Assembly (NCBI GenBank): GCA_963728155.1
Contig: CAVSJF010000004.1
Coordinates: forward strand, 310,001-374,000
Origin: JACVRW01 sp963728155
GTDB lineage: Bacteria; Actinomycetota; Thermoleophilia; Solirubrobacterales; Thermoleophilaceae
Reading direction: 5' to 3'
Length of the DNA stretch: 64,000 nucleotides
The position numbers and the translations under genes are program-made. Positions 23,054 to 31,680 of this stretch are shown one piece after another (position 1 is the stretch's first letter; the number at the start of each line of letters is the position of its first letter). The notes below the pieces were generated by a model. That model made no database searches and was not told the origin of the DNA. It saw only the letters and a list, made by a program, of their open reading frames with translations.

Positions 23054-24715
23054 CTACGCGAGCCCGACCAGGTTCGCCATCGTTATCACCCCGACCACGC
23101 ACAGGACGATCCCGATGATGTCGAACACCGCCCCCGCCTTGATCATCCGCGTGATCGGCAGCATGCCGGACGAGTAGACGATCGCGTTGGGCGGAGTGGA
23201 CACCGGCAGCATGAATCCGTAGTTGGCACCGAAGATCGCGGCCAGGGCGGGAATCGTCGGGTTGAGGTCGGCGGATGCCGCGATCGCGATGGCGATCGGG
23301 ACCATGATCGCCGCGCTTGCGGTGTTGCTGGTGGTCTCCGAAACCAGCACGGCTACGACCACGACCACGATCGTGACGCCCACGAGACTCGATACGCCGA
23401 GCGACTCCGAGATCGATTCGCCCACGACCGCGGCCAGGCCCGTCTGGCTGAGCAGGGAGCCGAGCACGAGGCCGCCGCCGAAGAGCAGCACCGTGCCCCA
23501 ATCGATCTGGCTCGCCTGATTCCAGTTGAGGGTGAACTTGCGCCGCGCCCAATCGATAGGCAGCACGAACAGGAGCCCGGCCGCGAGAATGGCCACGATG
23601 CCCTCGTTGGAGGCCTCGCTGACCTGGATATAGGCGTCGGAGTCATCGCCGGCGACGATCCCGACCAGACCGGGGAGAAACCAGCCGATGAGCGCGAAGG
23701 CGAGCACGAACAGCGTGTTCTTCTCGCCCCGCGACAGGCCGCCGTGCTGGCGCCGCTCCTTGGCCACGTACTCCTCGACCCCGTCGACCTGCTTGACCTC
23801 GGGGCGGTTGAAGAGAAGGCAGATCAGTATCACGGCGACGAACATCACGACCACGATCGGCAGGGCCATGACGAACCACTCGAAGAAGGTGATGGGCTCG
23901 CCCGTCTCCTCCTCGAGCAGCGAGCGGCCGATCAGGTTGGGCGGGCTGCCGATGGGCAGCAGCAGGCCGCCGACGGTGATGCTGTAGGTGATCACGAGCA
24001 TAAGCGCGGAGCCGAAGCGCAGGCGCTCGACGCGGTGCTCGCCCTGGGCCTGCTTGGCGACCATGCCGCCCACCACGCCCATCACGCCGAGGGCGATGGG
24101 GAGCATCATCGCCGCGCCCGCGGTGTTGGACATGACCGGCGAGGTGAGAGCGCCGATCAACCCGAAGGCCAGGATGATGCGGTACGTGTTGCCGCCCACC
24201 CATGACAACGACAGCACCCAAAAGGCCAATCGCCGGTGTAACCCGTGCACGACCATCGACTGAGCGATGATGAAGCTGCCGATGAAGAGCATCACGGTGT
24301 CGTCGGTGAAGAGCGCGAACACGACATCGACCGACGTGTCGTCCTCGGGCGGCGGCGGCGTGGCCTCGAGCAGCGCGCAGAGGACCACGCCAAGCAACGC
24401 GGTCATCGGGATCGGGATCGCCTCGGTCACCCACCAGACGACGACAAACGCCAGTATCGCGGCCAGGCGGTGCTGGTTGCCATCAAGATCGAAGGGGATC
24501 AGCAGCATCACCACCAGCACGATCGGGCCCAGGAACAGCCCTACCGTGCGGCGCTGGCGCTCGAAGCGCTCCTCGGCCGGCGACAGGGTCCCTTCCTGCT
24601 CGTCGAGGGTTCGATAGGTCTTGCGACCGCCGACGTCCTCGATCTCCTCGCGCTCTTCCTCGGGCAGCGGCTCGCTGTCTTCGGGGCGCCCCGTCTCCCT
24701 CGTTTCGGTGCCCAT
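23054..24715 (-). CDS. SLC13/DASS-family anion transporter
   Basis: 553 residues, with a hydrophilic acidic N-terminus of about 50 residues then 11-13 membrane helices. The paired re-entrant signatures SNTAGAAMMLPIALGVMG and SETTSNTASAAIMVPIAIA are the SNT motifs that bind sodium and carboxylate in DASS transporters; ITVGGLLLPIGSPPNLIG and GFMLPVSTPPNAIVY follow each. It probably imports di- or tricarboxylates or sulfate with sodium. It starts 30 bases after the homocysteine methyltransferase stop. Confidence 0.88.
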   Translation of the reverse strand: MGTETRETGRPEDSEPLPEEEREEIEDVGGRKTYRTLDEQEGTLSPAEERFERQRRTVGLFLGPIVLVVMLLIPFDLDGNQHRLAAILAFVVVWWVTEAIPIPMTALLGVVLCALLEATPPPPEDDTSVDVVFALFTDDTVMLFIGSFIIAQSMVVHGLHRRLAFWVLSLSWVGGNTYRIILAFGLIGALTSPVMSNTAGAAMMLPIALGVMGVVGGMVAKQAQGEHRVERLRFGSALMLVITYSITVGGLLLPIGSPPNLIGRSLLEEETGEPITFFEWFVMALPIVVVMFVAVILICLLFNRPEVKQVDGVEEYVAKERRQHGGLSRGEKNTLFVLAFALIGWFLPGLVGIVAGDDSDAYIQVSEASNEGIVAILAAGLLFVLPIDWARRKFTLNWNQASQIDWGTVLLFGGGLVLGSLLSQTGLAAVVGESISESLGVSSLVGVTIVVVVVAVLVSETTSNTASAAIMVPIAIAIAASADLNPTIPALAAIFGANYGFMLPVSTPPNAIVYSSGMLPITRMIKAGAVFDIIGIVLCVVGVITMANLVGLA

Positions 24716-24745
24716 GTGCGAAGCGATACCCGCTCGACTCGTTCC

Positions 24746-25705
24746 CTATGCGGCCGGCACCTCTGGCGCGCTGGGCCAAGCGTCGGAGATCGCCCGTACG
24801 TGGCGATGGTCGGTGCCGCAGCAGCCGCCGAGCACGTTGAGATTGGGAAGCGTCGCGGCAAGCGCCGCGTAGCGGGCCCCGAGATCGGCGGGATCGCCCG
24901 CGTCGAGCTCGGTAGCCTCGTCGAGCTCGGCGTGGCTCTTGGTCGAGGCGTTGGCCCGCAGACCGCGTATGCGCTCCGACCACACCCCCGCCCCGCCGAT
25001 CACGCCGTCGAAGTGGGTCGGATGGGCGCAGTTGATCATGTAGTACGCGGGTCCCCCGCCGGTGTCGTGATCGACCTGTTCGATCGCCTCGCCCAGCCCC
25101 TGGCCGCTCGGCAGGCTCCCCTCGGTCTCGACGGTGAACGAGATGGCCACGGGCATCGCGGCCGCCTGGGCGGCGCGGGTCACCCCGATCGCCTCGTCGG
25201 CGTAGGTCATCGTGATGGCGGTGACCATGTCGGCGGCGGTCTCGCTGAACGTGTCGATCTGAGTGGAGTGGTAGTCCTGCGCGGCGGCAGCAGACAGCAG
25301 CTCACCCGGGTCGTAGCCGTCGCCCTGCGGCCCCACGCAGCCGCTGATCACGATCGGCAGGTCGGCCGACTCGTGCTCGGCCCGGATCTCCTCCATCAGG
25401 GCGATGGCCTTGCGGTTGAGCTCGTCGAGCTCGGCCTCCGAGTAGCCGATCTCCGAGGCCCACCGGGGACTTGCCCGCCAGGTCGGGCTCTCCAGGACGA
25501 AGCCCGCGCCCCGTTCCGCCGCCAGCGCAGCGTAGGGAGCGAAGTAGCGGCGCAGCGCTTCGGTGCCCTCGTCGTCCTTGAGCAGGTCGAACGCGGCGAA
25601 CAGCGGCAGGTCGAGACCGTCGTGGAAGATCAGCGTGGTCTCGATCCCGCCGTCGGTCAGGAACAGCCCCCCGTCCAGTTGGGGGAGGTGGTCTCGGTAG
25701 GTCAC
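24746..25705 (-). CDS. Homocysteine S-methyltransferase family protein
   Basis: 319 residues. N-terminal LFLTDGGIETTLIFHDG and the zinc ligands: one Cys in MINCAHPTHF, two in LGGCCGTDHRHV. These are the Hcy-binding features of MmuM/BHMT-type methyltransferases that move a methyl group from S-methylmethionine or a betaine to homocysteine. It lies between HMG-CoA lyase (18 bases upstream) and an anion transporter, so the natural thiol acceptor may be something else; family members with non-homocysteine roles are known. Confidence 0.85.
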   Translation of the reverse strand: MTYRDHLPQLDGGLFLTDGGIETTLIFHDGLDLPLFAAFDLLKDDEGTEALRRYFAPYAALAAERGAGFVLESPTWRASPRWASEIGYSEAELDELNRKAIALMEEIRAEHESADLPIVISGCVGPQGDGYDPGELLSAAAAQDYHSTQIDTFSETAADMVTAITMTYADEAIGVTRAAQAAAMPVAISFTVETEGSLPSGQGLGEAIEQVDHDTGGGPAYYMINCAHPTHFDGVIGGAGVWSERIRGLRANASTKSHAELDEATELDAGDPADLGARYAALAATLPNLNVLGGCCGTDHRHVRAISDAWPSAPEVPAA

Positions 25706-25723
25706 TTGGGCTCCTTTCGTTGC

Positions 25724-26653
25724 TCAGCCACGCTTCCACTCCACCGGCCCGGCGGTGAGCACGTGACTGCCCAGCGGGCGTCCGAGCACGGCCTGCGCGT
25801 CGCGCGCGCAGGCCAGCAGCCGCTCTAGGTCCACGCCGGTCTCGTATCCCATCTCGTGCAGCATCGAGAGCAGGTCCTCGGTGGCGATGTTCCCGGTGGC
25901 GCCCTTGGGCACCGGGCAGCCGCCCAGCTCGCCGAAGGACGACTCGAAGGAGCGTACGCCCGCGTCGAGGGCGGCGAGGACGTTGGCCAGCCCCTGGCCG
26001 CGGGTGTTGTGGAAGTGCGCGGTCAGCTCGGCCTCGCCCAGCTCCTCGGGTGCGGCGGCGAAGAAGTCGCGCACCTGGGCGGGGTTGGCCATACCGGTGG
26101 TGTCGCCGAAGGCGATCTCCACGCAGCCGGCGTCGCGAAGGCGCCGGGCGATCGCGAGCACGCGCTCAGGGCCGACCTCGCCCTCATAGGGGCAGCCGAA
26201 GGCCACTGAGATCACCGCCTCGCAGCGCAGGCCCTCCTCGCGGGCGCGGGCGACCACGCGCTCGAAGCCGGTCAGCGATTGCTCCACCGACCGGTTGACG
26301 TTCCTCTGATTGTGGGTTTCCGAGGCGGAGAGGAACAGGTTGATCTCCTGAAAGCACTCACGCACCTCGAGGGCGTTGTCGAGCCCGCGCTCGTTGGGCA
26401 CCAGCACGGTCACCGACACGTCGTCGGGTATGCGCGCGCGCCGCAGCACCTCGACGCCGTCGGCCAGCTGCGGGATCACATCGGCCCGCACGAAGCTCGT
26501 GACCTCAAGGCGCCGTAGGCCGGTGGCGGCCAGGCACTCGACCAGGCGGATCTTGTCGTCGGTGGCGATCACCTCGGGCTCGTTCTGGAAGCCGTCGCGC
26601 GGGCCCACCTCGCGGATAGAAACGCGCTTCGCGCACCGCTCAGATTCTGGCAA
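25724..26653 (-). CDS. mvaB: Hydroxymethylglutaryl-CoA lyase
   Basis: 309 residues. IREVGPRDGFQNE (metal Asp and catalytic Arg), LEVTSFVRADVIPQLAD, AFGDTTGMANP, LTAHFHNTRGQGLAN (two His ligands) and GGCPVPKGATGNIATED with the active-site Cys loop are all family-specific. It cleaves HMG-CoA to acetyl-CoA and acetoacetate, the last step of leucine breakdown. The acetoacetate can be used by AacS encoded 9 kb away. Its start overlaps the upstream SDR stop by 14 bases. Confidence 0.92.
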   Translation of the reverse strand: MPESERCAKRVSIREVGPRDGFQNEPEVIATDDKIRLVECLAATGLRRLEVTSFVRADVIPQLADGVEVLRRARIPDDVSVTVLVPNERGLDNALEVRECFQEINLFLSASETHNQRNVNRSVEQSLTGFERVVARAREEGLRCEAVISVAFGCPYEGEVGPERVLAIARRLRDAGCVEIAFGDTTGMANPAQVRDFFAAAPEELGEAELTAHFHNTRGQGLANVLAALDAGVRSFESSFGELGGCPVPKGATGNIATEDLLSMLHEMGYETGVDLERLLACARDAQAVLGRPLGSHVLTAGPVEWKRG

Positions 26654-27389
26654 GCCCCCCGCTCACGCCAAGCGCCTGCCCGGTGATGTACGAGGCGTCG
26701 TCGGAGGCGAGGAAGGCGATCGCCGCGGCCACCTCGTCGGGCTGGCCGAGGCGCTGGAGGTTGGTGGCGCCCACCATGTTCTCGACCAAGCGCTTGCCCC
26801 GGTCGCCGAGCGCCTCCGGGGCCGCCATCAGCAGCGGGGTCTCGATCGGTCCGGGGGCCACGGCGTTGGCCGTGATTCCGTAGCGCCCGTTCTCGATGGC
26901 GAGCGCCTTGGTGAACCCGATCACGCCGGCCTTGGCCGCGGAGTAGATCGCCGACCCACTGGAGCCGACCCGGCCCGCCTCCGACGCGGTGTTGACGATC
27001 CGCCCCCGGCGGCGCGCCTGCATACCTGGCAGCACCGCGTGGGTGACCGCGATCACCCCGCGCAGGTTCACGGCGAGCACGCGGTCCCAGAGCGCGGGGT
27101 CGGTGTCGGTGAACCAGCTCCATTCGTCGTAGCCCGCGTTGTTGACCAGCGCGTCCACGGGCCCGAGGTCGCGCTCGGTGGCCTCGACCGCTGCCCGGAT
27201 CGAGCTCTCGGAGCGCACGTCGAGCTCGTAGGCGCCGCCGGATATCTCGTCCGCGACCACGCGCGCGCCGTCGGCGTTCATGTCGGTCACGGCCACCTGA
27301 GCGCCCTCGGCGGCCAGGCGGCGGCAGGTGGCCGCGCCGATGCCCGACGCTCCCCCGGTCACGAGCGCTGTGCGTCCTTCGAGGCGCAA
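26640..27389 (-). CDS. SDR-family oxidoreductase
   Basis: 249 residues, TTG start. VTGGASGIGAATCRRLA cofactor motif, VNNAGYDEWSWF, catalytic YSAAKAGVIGF with Ser in NTASEAG, and the C-terminal ITGQALGVSGGLARI. It resembles 2-hydroxycyclohexanecarboxyl-CoA or 3-hydroxyacyl-CoA dehydrogenases of the FabG group; substrate open. Heads a five-gene operon (SDR, HMG-CoA lyase, Hcy methyltransferase, SLC13, MFS), divergent from fgd with a 23-base gap. Confidence 0.86.
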   Translation of the reverse strand: MRLEGRTALVTGGASGIGAATCRRLAAEGAQVAVTDMNADGARVVADEISGGAYELDVRSESSIRAAVEATERDLGPVDALVNNAGYDEWSWFTDTDPALWDRVLAVNLRGVIAVTHAVLPGMQARRRGRIVNTASEAGRVGSSGSAIYSAAKAGVIGFTKALAIENGRYGITANAVAPGPIETPLLMAAPEALGDRGKRLVENMVGATNLQRLGQPDEVAAAIAFLASDDASYITGQALGVSGGLARI

Positions 27390-27412
27390 ACCGGGGCCAG
27401 CCTATCCGTAGG

Positions 27413-28421
27413 ATGCGCCGCGTGGCGGTGCGCATCGGATACAAGGCCTCGGCCGAGCAGTTCGATCCCGTGACCCTGCTCGACTTCGCCATCGAGGCCG
27501 AGCGCTCCGGTCTCGAGATCGTGGCGATCTCGGACCACTTCCAGCCGTGGCGCCACACCGGCGGCCATTCGCCGGCCGCGCTGCCGTGGCTGGCCGCCGC
27601 CGGCCAGCGCACCGAGAGCGCCCTCATCGGCACCAGCGTGCTCACCCCCACGCTGCGCTACCACCCGTCGGTGATCGCCCAGGCCTTTGCCACCTTGGGC
27701 TGCTTCTCACCAGGGCGCGTCTTCCTCGGGGTGGGTACCGGCGAGGCCATGAACGAGACCCCGGTCACCGGCGGTGAGTTCCCGGGCCGAAAGGAGCGCC
27801 GCCTGCGCCTGGCCGAGGCCATCGAGCTGATCCGGCTGCTTTGGGCAGACGAGCGCGTGGACTTCGACGGCGACTACTACCGCACGCAGAAGGCGACGGT
27901 CTACGACCGCCCCAGCGAGCCCGTACCCATCTTCGTGGCCGCCTCGGGTCCGCTCGCCGCGAAGCTCGCGGGCCGCGTGGGCGACGGCTTCATCTGCACC
28001 AGCGGCAAGGACGAAGCCCTCTACGACGAGCTGCTGGGCAAGGTGGCCGAGGGCGCCGAGGGCGCCGGCCGGGATCCCGCCGCGATCCGGCGCATGATCG
28101 AGGTCAAGGTCTCCTACGACCGCGACCGCGAGAAGGCATTCGCGAACACCCATCCCTGGGCCGCGCTGGCGCTCAAGCCCGAGCAGAAGGAGGGCATCGA
28201 GGATCCGCTCGAGATGGAGCGGGTGGCCGACGCCAATCGTCGACCAGGCGCCCTCGCGCTTCATCTGCTCCGACGACCCGCAGGAGGTGGTGGAGCGCAT
28301 CGCGGCCTACGCCGACCTCGGCTTCGAGGACCTCGTGCTCCACGCTCCCGGCCCGGACCAGATGCGCTTTCTCGAGCAATTCCGTGAGGACGTGCTGCCG
28401 CTCCTGCGGGATAGGGTCTGA
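27413..28421 (+). CDS. fgd: F420-dependent glucose-6-phosphate dehydrogenase (frameshift near 28238)
   Basis: About 335 residues, matching the family. IGYKASAEQFDP, AISDHFQPWRHTGGHSP (cofactor-binding His), GTSVLTPTLRYHPSVIAQA, RVFLGVGTGEAMNE and DGDYYRTQKATVYD closely follow the mycobacterial FGD pattern. The frame breaks after EMERVADAN; one base over it continues with VDQAPSRFICSDDP, LGFEDLVLHAPGPDQMRFLE and stops at 28419-28421, exactly the FGD C-terminus. It oxidises glucose-6-phosphate and reduces F420. First gene of an operon with cofD, cofC, cofE. Confidence 0.88.
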
Positions 28422-28426
28422 CCGAC

Positions 28427-29284
28427 ATGGCGAACTCTCTGCAGGGACGCACCATCTTCATGTCCGGCGGCAGCCGGGGCATCGGGCTGGCCATCGCCGT
28501 GCGCGCCGCCCAGGACGGCGCCCGGGTGGCGCTGATGGCCAAGACGGCCGAGCCCCATCCGAAGCTGCCGGGCACGATCTACACCGCCGCCGAGGAGATC
28601 GAGGCCGCGGGCGGCGAGGCGCTGCCGATCATCGGCGACGTTCGCGACGCCGAGGGTGTCGAGAGCGCGGTCGGCCAGGCCGCCGAGCGCTTCGGCGGCA
28701 TCGACATCGTGGTCAACAACGCCAGCGCGATCAACCTGGCCCCCATGGGCGACCTCGAGGTCAAGCGCTTCGACCTCATGCAGCAGATCAACTCCCGCGG
28801 CACCTTCGTCGTCACCCGCGCCTGCCTGCCCCACCTGCGCGAGTCCGACCACGCGCACGTGCTCACCCTGTCGCCGCCCCTCTCCGCCGATCCGCGCTGG
28901 CTGCGCGGCCACAGCGCCTACACGCTCTCCAAGATGGGCATGACCATGCTCACCCTCGGCCTGGCCGCCGACGAGACCGAGCGGGGCGTAGCCGCGAACT
29001 GCCTCTGGCCGCGGACCATCATCGCCACCGCGGCCGTCCAGAACCTGTTGGGCGGCGATGAGGCCATGATCCGCGCCCGCACGCCGGAGATCATGGCCGA
29101 TGCCGCGCGCGAGATCCTGGTGCGCGACCCGGGTGACTGCACGGGCAACACCTTCCTCGACGACGAGGTGCTGGCGGAGGCCGGGATCCTCGACCTCGAT
29201 CGCTACTCGGCCTCCGACGACGCCGAGCTCGCGCTCGACCTGTTCGTGGACGGCTGGCCCGAGCCGGCGGCCTCGTCGGCCTGA
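28427..29284 (+). CDS. SDR-family oxidoreductase (HSDL2-like)
   Basis: 285 residues. Cofactor motif SGGSRGIGLAIAVRAA, NNASAINLAPM, YTLSKMGMTML with catalytic Tyr and Lys, and the conspicuous HPKLPGTIYTAAEEIEAAGG of the HSDL2-type branch. Those proteins are NAD(P)-dependent with unsettled substrates, often linked to fatty-acid or sterol metabolism. Five bases after fgd and 14 before cofD, so co-transcribed with the F420 genes; whether it uses F420H2 is not shown by sequence. Confidence 0.82.
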   Translation: MANSLQGRTIFMSGGSRGIGLAIAVRAAQDGARVALMAKTAEPHPKLPGTIYTAAEEIEAAGGEALPIIGDVRDAEGVESAVGQAAERFGGIDIVVNNASAINLAPMGDLEVKRFDLMQQINSRGTFVVTRACLPHLRESDHAHVLTLSPPLSADPRWLRGHSAYTLSKMGMTMLTLGLAADETERGVAANCLWPRTIIATAAVQNLLGGDEAMIRARTPEIMADAAREILVRDPGDCTGNTFLDDEVLAEAGILDLDRYSASDDAELALDLFVDGWPEPAASSA

Positions 29285-29298
29285 GCTCACAGACGACG

Positions 29299-30201
29299 GT
29301 GACGGTCGTCGTGTTGGCGGGGGGAACCGGCGGTGCCAAGCTGGCTCGCGGGCTGCTCGACGTGACCGGCGACCTGGTCGTGGTCGCCAACTCGGCCGAC
29401 GACACCGAGGCCTACGGGGTGCACGTGGCTCCCGACCCCGACCTCGTGACCTACTGGCTGGCCGACCGCATCGACGAGCGCGGGTACGGGGTGCGGGGCG
29501 ACACGTGGCAGGTGATGGACGCGCTCGAGGACGCCGGCGAGCCGACGTGGTTTCGGCTGGGCGACCGGGACCTGGCCATGTGCCTCCTGCGCACCCGGCG
29601 GCTGCGGGACGGAGCGCGCCTGACCGAGGCGCACGCCGCGGTGGTCGACGCCCTCGGAGTGCCAGCACGGGTATTGCCGATGAGCGACGAGCCGGTGCGA
29701 ACCTGGGTGAGCCACGGCGGGCGAGCGATGCCGCTGCAGGAGTACCTGATCGTGGCGGGCGCCGCCGCGCCCGTGGAGGGGGTGGAAATGCGCGGGCTCG
29801 ACTCGGCCCGGCCCAGCGCCGACGTTCTCGCCGCGATCGAGCAGGCCGATCTGATCGTGATCGGCCCTTCGAATCCGGTGATCTCGATCGGGCCGATCCT
29901 CGATCTGCGGGGGATGCGCGACGCCCTGGTTGCCGCCCGCGCCCCCGTGGTGGCCGTGAGCCCCTTCGTGGGCGGGCGCACGCTCAAGGGCCCGACCGAC
30001 CACTTCTGCGCCTGGGCGCAGATCGCGCCGAACGCGGGGGGCATCGCCCGGGCCTATGCGGGGGTGATCGACGCCATGGTCGCCGACGAGGCCATCGACG
30101 GGCTGCACGGCGTCGTGACCGACACCCTGCTCGACACCCCCGAGCGCAGGCGCCGCGTGGCCGAGGAGATCATCGTGCTCGGAACTAGTCTCGCGGGATG
30201 A
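29299..30201 (+). CDS. cofD: 2-phospho-L-lactate transferase (F420 biosynthesis)
   Basis: 300 residues, GTG start. N-terminal VVVLAGGTGGAKLARGLLDV, SADDTEAYGVHVAPDPD, VIGPSNPVISIGPIL and VVAVSPFVGGRTLKGPTD are CofD/FbiA hallmarks. It joins the Fo chromophore to the activated phosphate-linked acid from CofC to give F420-0 (in actinobacteria probably via a phosphoenolpyruvyl intermediate). Overlaps cofC by four bases (ATGA). Confidence 0.93.
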   Translation: MTVVVLAGGTGGAKLARGLLDVTGDLVVVANSADDTEAYGVHVAPDPDLVTYWLADRIDERGYGVRGDTWQVMDALEDAGEPTWFRLGDRDLAMCLLRTRRLRDGARLTEAHAAVVDALGVPARVLPMSDEPVRTWVSHGGRAMPLQEYLIVAGAAAPVEGVEMRGLDSARPSADVLAAIEQADLIVIGPSNPVISIGPILDLRGMRDALVAARAPVVAVSPFVGGRTLKGPTDHFCAWAQIAPNAGGIARAYAGVIDAMVADEAIDGLHGVVTDTLLDTPERRRRVAEEIIVLGTSLAG

Positions 30202-30860
30202 GCACGCTCGCCATCCTCCCGGTGAAGGCCTTCGGCGCGGCCAAGCAGCGCCTCACGCCCGCGCTTCCCGAAGCATCGCGCGCGGAGCTTGCCCAGGCGA
30301 TGGTGTCCGACGTGCTCAACGCGCTGGCGCGCACATCGGGTCTCGACGGGGTGGCGGTGGTCACGGCCGACGAGCGCGCCGCCGCCGCGGCGCGGCAGTC
30401 AGGAGCCGACGTGGTGCTCGACACCGAAAGAGCCGGACAGTCGGCGGCGGCCACGCTGGGCATCCGTCATGCCCTGGCCCATGGGTTCGAGCGCGTTCTG
30501 CTCGTGCCCGGGGACACCCCGCTGCTCGCTCCGGCCGAGCTGGAGGCGCTGATGGCCCGCGCGGACGCCGAGCAGCTCGGAATCGTCGTGGTGCCCGATC
30601 GCCACGGCGAGGGCACCAACGCATTGCTGCTGCGGCCGCCCGACGCCATCGCGCCGAGCTTCGGCCCCGGCAGCCGCCGGCGCCACGTCGAGTCCGCCCG
30701 CGCCTCCGGCAAGGCCCACGCCGTGGAGGCGCTCCCCTCGCTGGTACTCGACATCGACACGGGAGACGACCTCGATGCGCTCGTGCGAGTGCTCGAGAGC
30801 AGCCCTGGCGAAGCCGGTCATACCCGCGGCGCCCTTCGCCGCGCGGCCCTCCCGGTCTAG
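30198..30860 (+). CDS. cofC: 2-phospho-L-lactate / PEP guanylyltransferase
   Basis: 220 residues. LAILPVKAFGAAKQRLTPAL, VLLVPGDTPLLAPAELEALM and VVVPDRHGEGTNALLLRP are the nucleotide-binding motifs of CofC/FbiD. It makes the GDP- or phospho-linked precursor used by CofD. The start overlaps the cofD stop, and cofE follows 5 bases later; the order D-C-E in one operon is compact. The C-terminal 15 residues (GHTRGALRRAALPV) are basic and probably unstructured. Confidence 0.9.
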   Translation: MSTLAILPVKAFGAAKQRLTPALPEASRAELAQAMVSDVLNALARTSGLDGVAVVTADERAAAAARQSGADVVLDTERAGQSAAATLGIRHALAHGFERVLLVPGDTPLLAPAELEALMARADAEQLGIVVVPDRHGEGTNALLLRPPDAIAPSFGPGSRRRHVESARASGKAHAVEALPSLVLDIDTGDDLDALVRVLESSPGEAGHTRGALRRAALPV

Positions 30861-30865
30861 ACGGC

Positions 30866-31627
30866 ATGGCCGCCGCGGACGAGATGCTCGTGCGTGCCCT
30901 CGAAGCACTTCCCGAGGTGCTGCCGGGCGACGACCTCGCGGGACTGATCGCCGCGGCCGCCCCGGCGGATCTCGCCGGCGGTGACGTGATCGTGGTAGCT
31001 CACAAGGTGGTGTCCAAGGCCGAGGGCCGCCTGCGGCGCCTGGCCGAGATCGAGCCGGGCGAGCGGGCAAGCGAACTGGCACGCGAGCACGGCAAGAACC
31101 CGCGGCTGGTGCAGGCCGTCCTCGACGAGTCGGCCGAGGTGCTGCGCGCTCACGCCGGGACCTTCATCTGCCAGACCCACCACGGCTTCGTGTGCGCCAA
31201 CGCCGGCATCGATCAGTCCAACGCGTCACGCGAGGGCGAGCTGGTCCTTCTCCCCAGCGATCCCGACGGGTCGGCTCGCCGCCTCCGCGCTGCGCTCGGC
31301 GAGGCCCTGGGCCTGCGCCCAGCCGTGGTGATCGCCGACTCGTTCGGCCGCGCCTGGCGCCTGGGCCAAACCGACGTCGCGCTCGGCGTGGCCGGGCTCC
31401 AGCCCGTCGATGCCTGGGCCGGCCGCCCGGACGCCTACGGGCGCACGCTGCATGCCACGGCCATCGCCATCGCCGACGCCGTGGCCGGCGCCGCCGATCT
31501 GGCCCGGGCCAAGGACTCACGCCGGCCGGTGGTGCTGGTGCGCGGGTTGGAGCGCTTTGTCACCCGTGCGGACGGGCCCGGCGCCGCCGCGCTGCGCCGC
31601 CCTCGCGAGCTCGACCTGTTTCGATGA
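30866..31627 (+). CDS. cofE: Coenzyme F420:L-glutamate ligase (CofE type, stand-alone)
   Basis: 253 residues. VIVVAHKVVSKAEGR and ICQTHHGFVCANAGIDQSN are the GTP/metal and substrate motifs; VIADSFGRAWRLGQTDVALG follows. It adds glutamate to F420-0. In mycobacteria this domain is fused to a nitroreductase-like half (FbiB); here the protein ends after the ligase domain, as in archaea. The GGG-rich end GLERFVTRADGPGAAAL is intact. Confidence 0.92.
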   Translation: MAAADEMLVRALEALPEVLPGDDLAGLIAAAAPADLAGGDVIVVAHKVVSKAEGRLRRLAEIEPGERASELAREHGKNPRLVQAVLDESAEVLRAHAGTFICQTHHGFVCANAGIDQSNASREGELVLLPSDPDGSARRLRAALGEALGLRPAVVIADSFGRAWRLGQTDVALGVAGLQPVDAWAGRPDAYGRTLHATAIAIADAVAGAADLARAKDSRRPVVLVRGLERFVTRADGPGAAALRRPRELDLFR

Positions 31628-31680
31628 GCCTGCCCGATTGGCGCCGCCCGGCGACGAAGCTCCCTAGCATGCGGGACCAC

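Noticed and set aside
24245..25828. 527-codon plus-strand open frame
   Set aside because: Covers the homocysteine methyltransferase and transporter genes in antisense; no recognisable domain.
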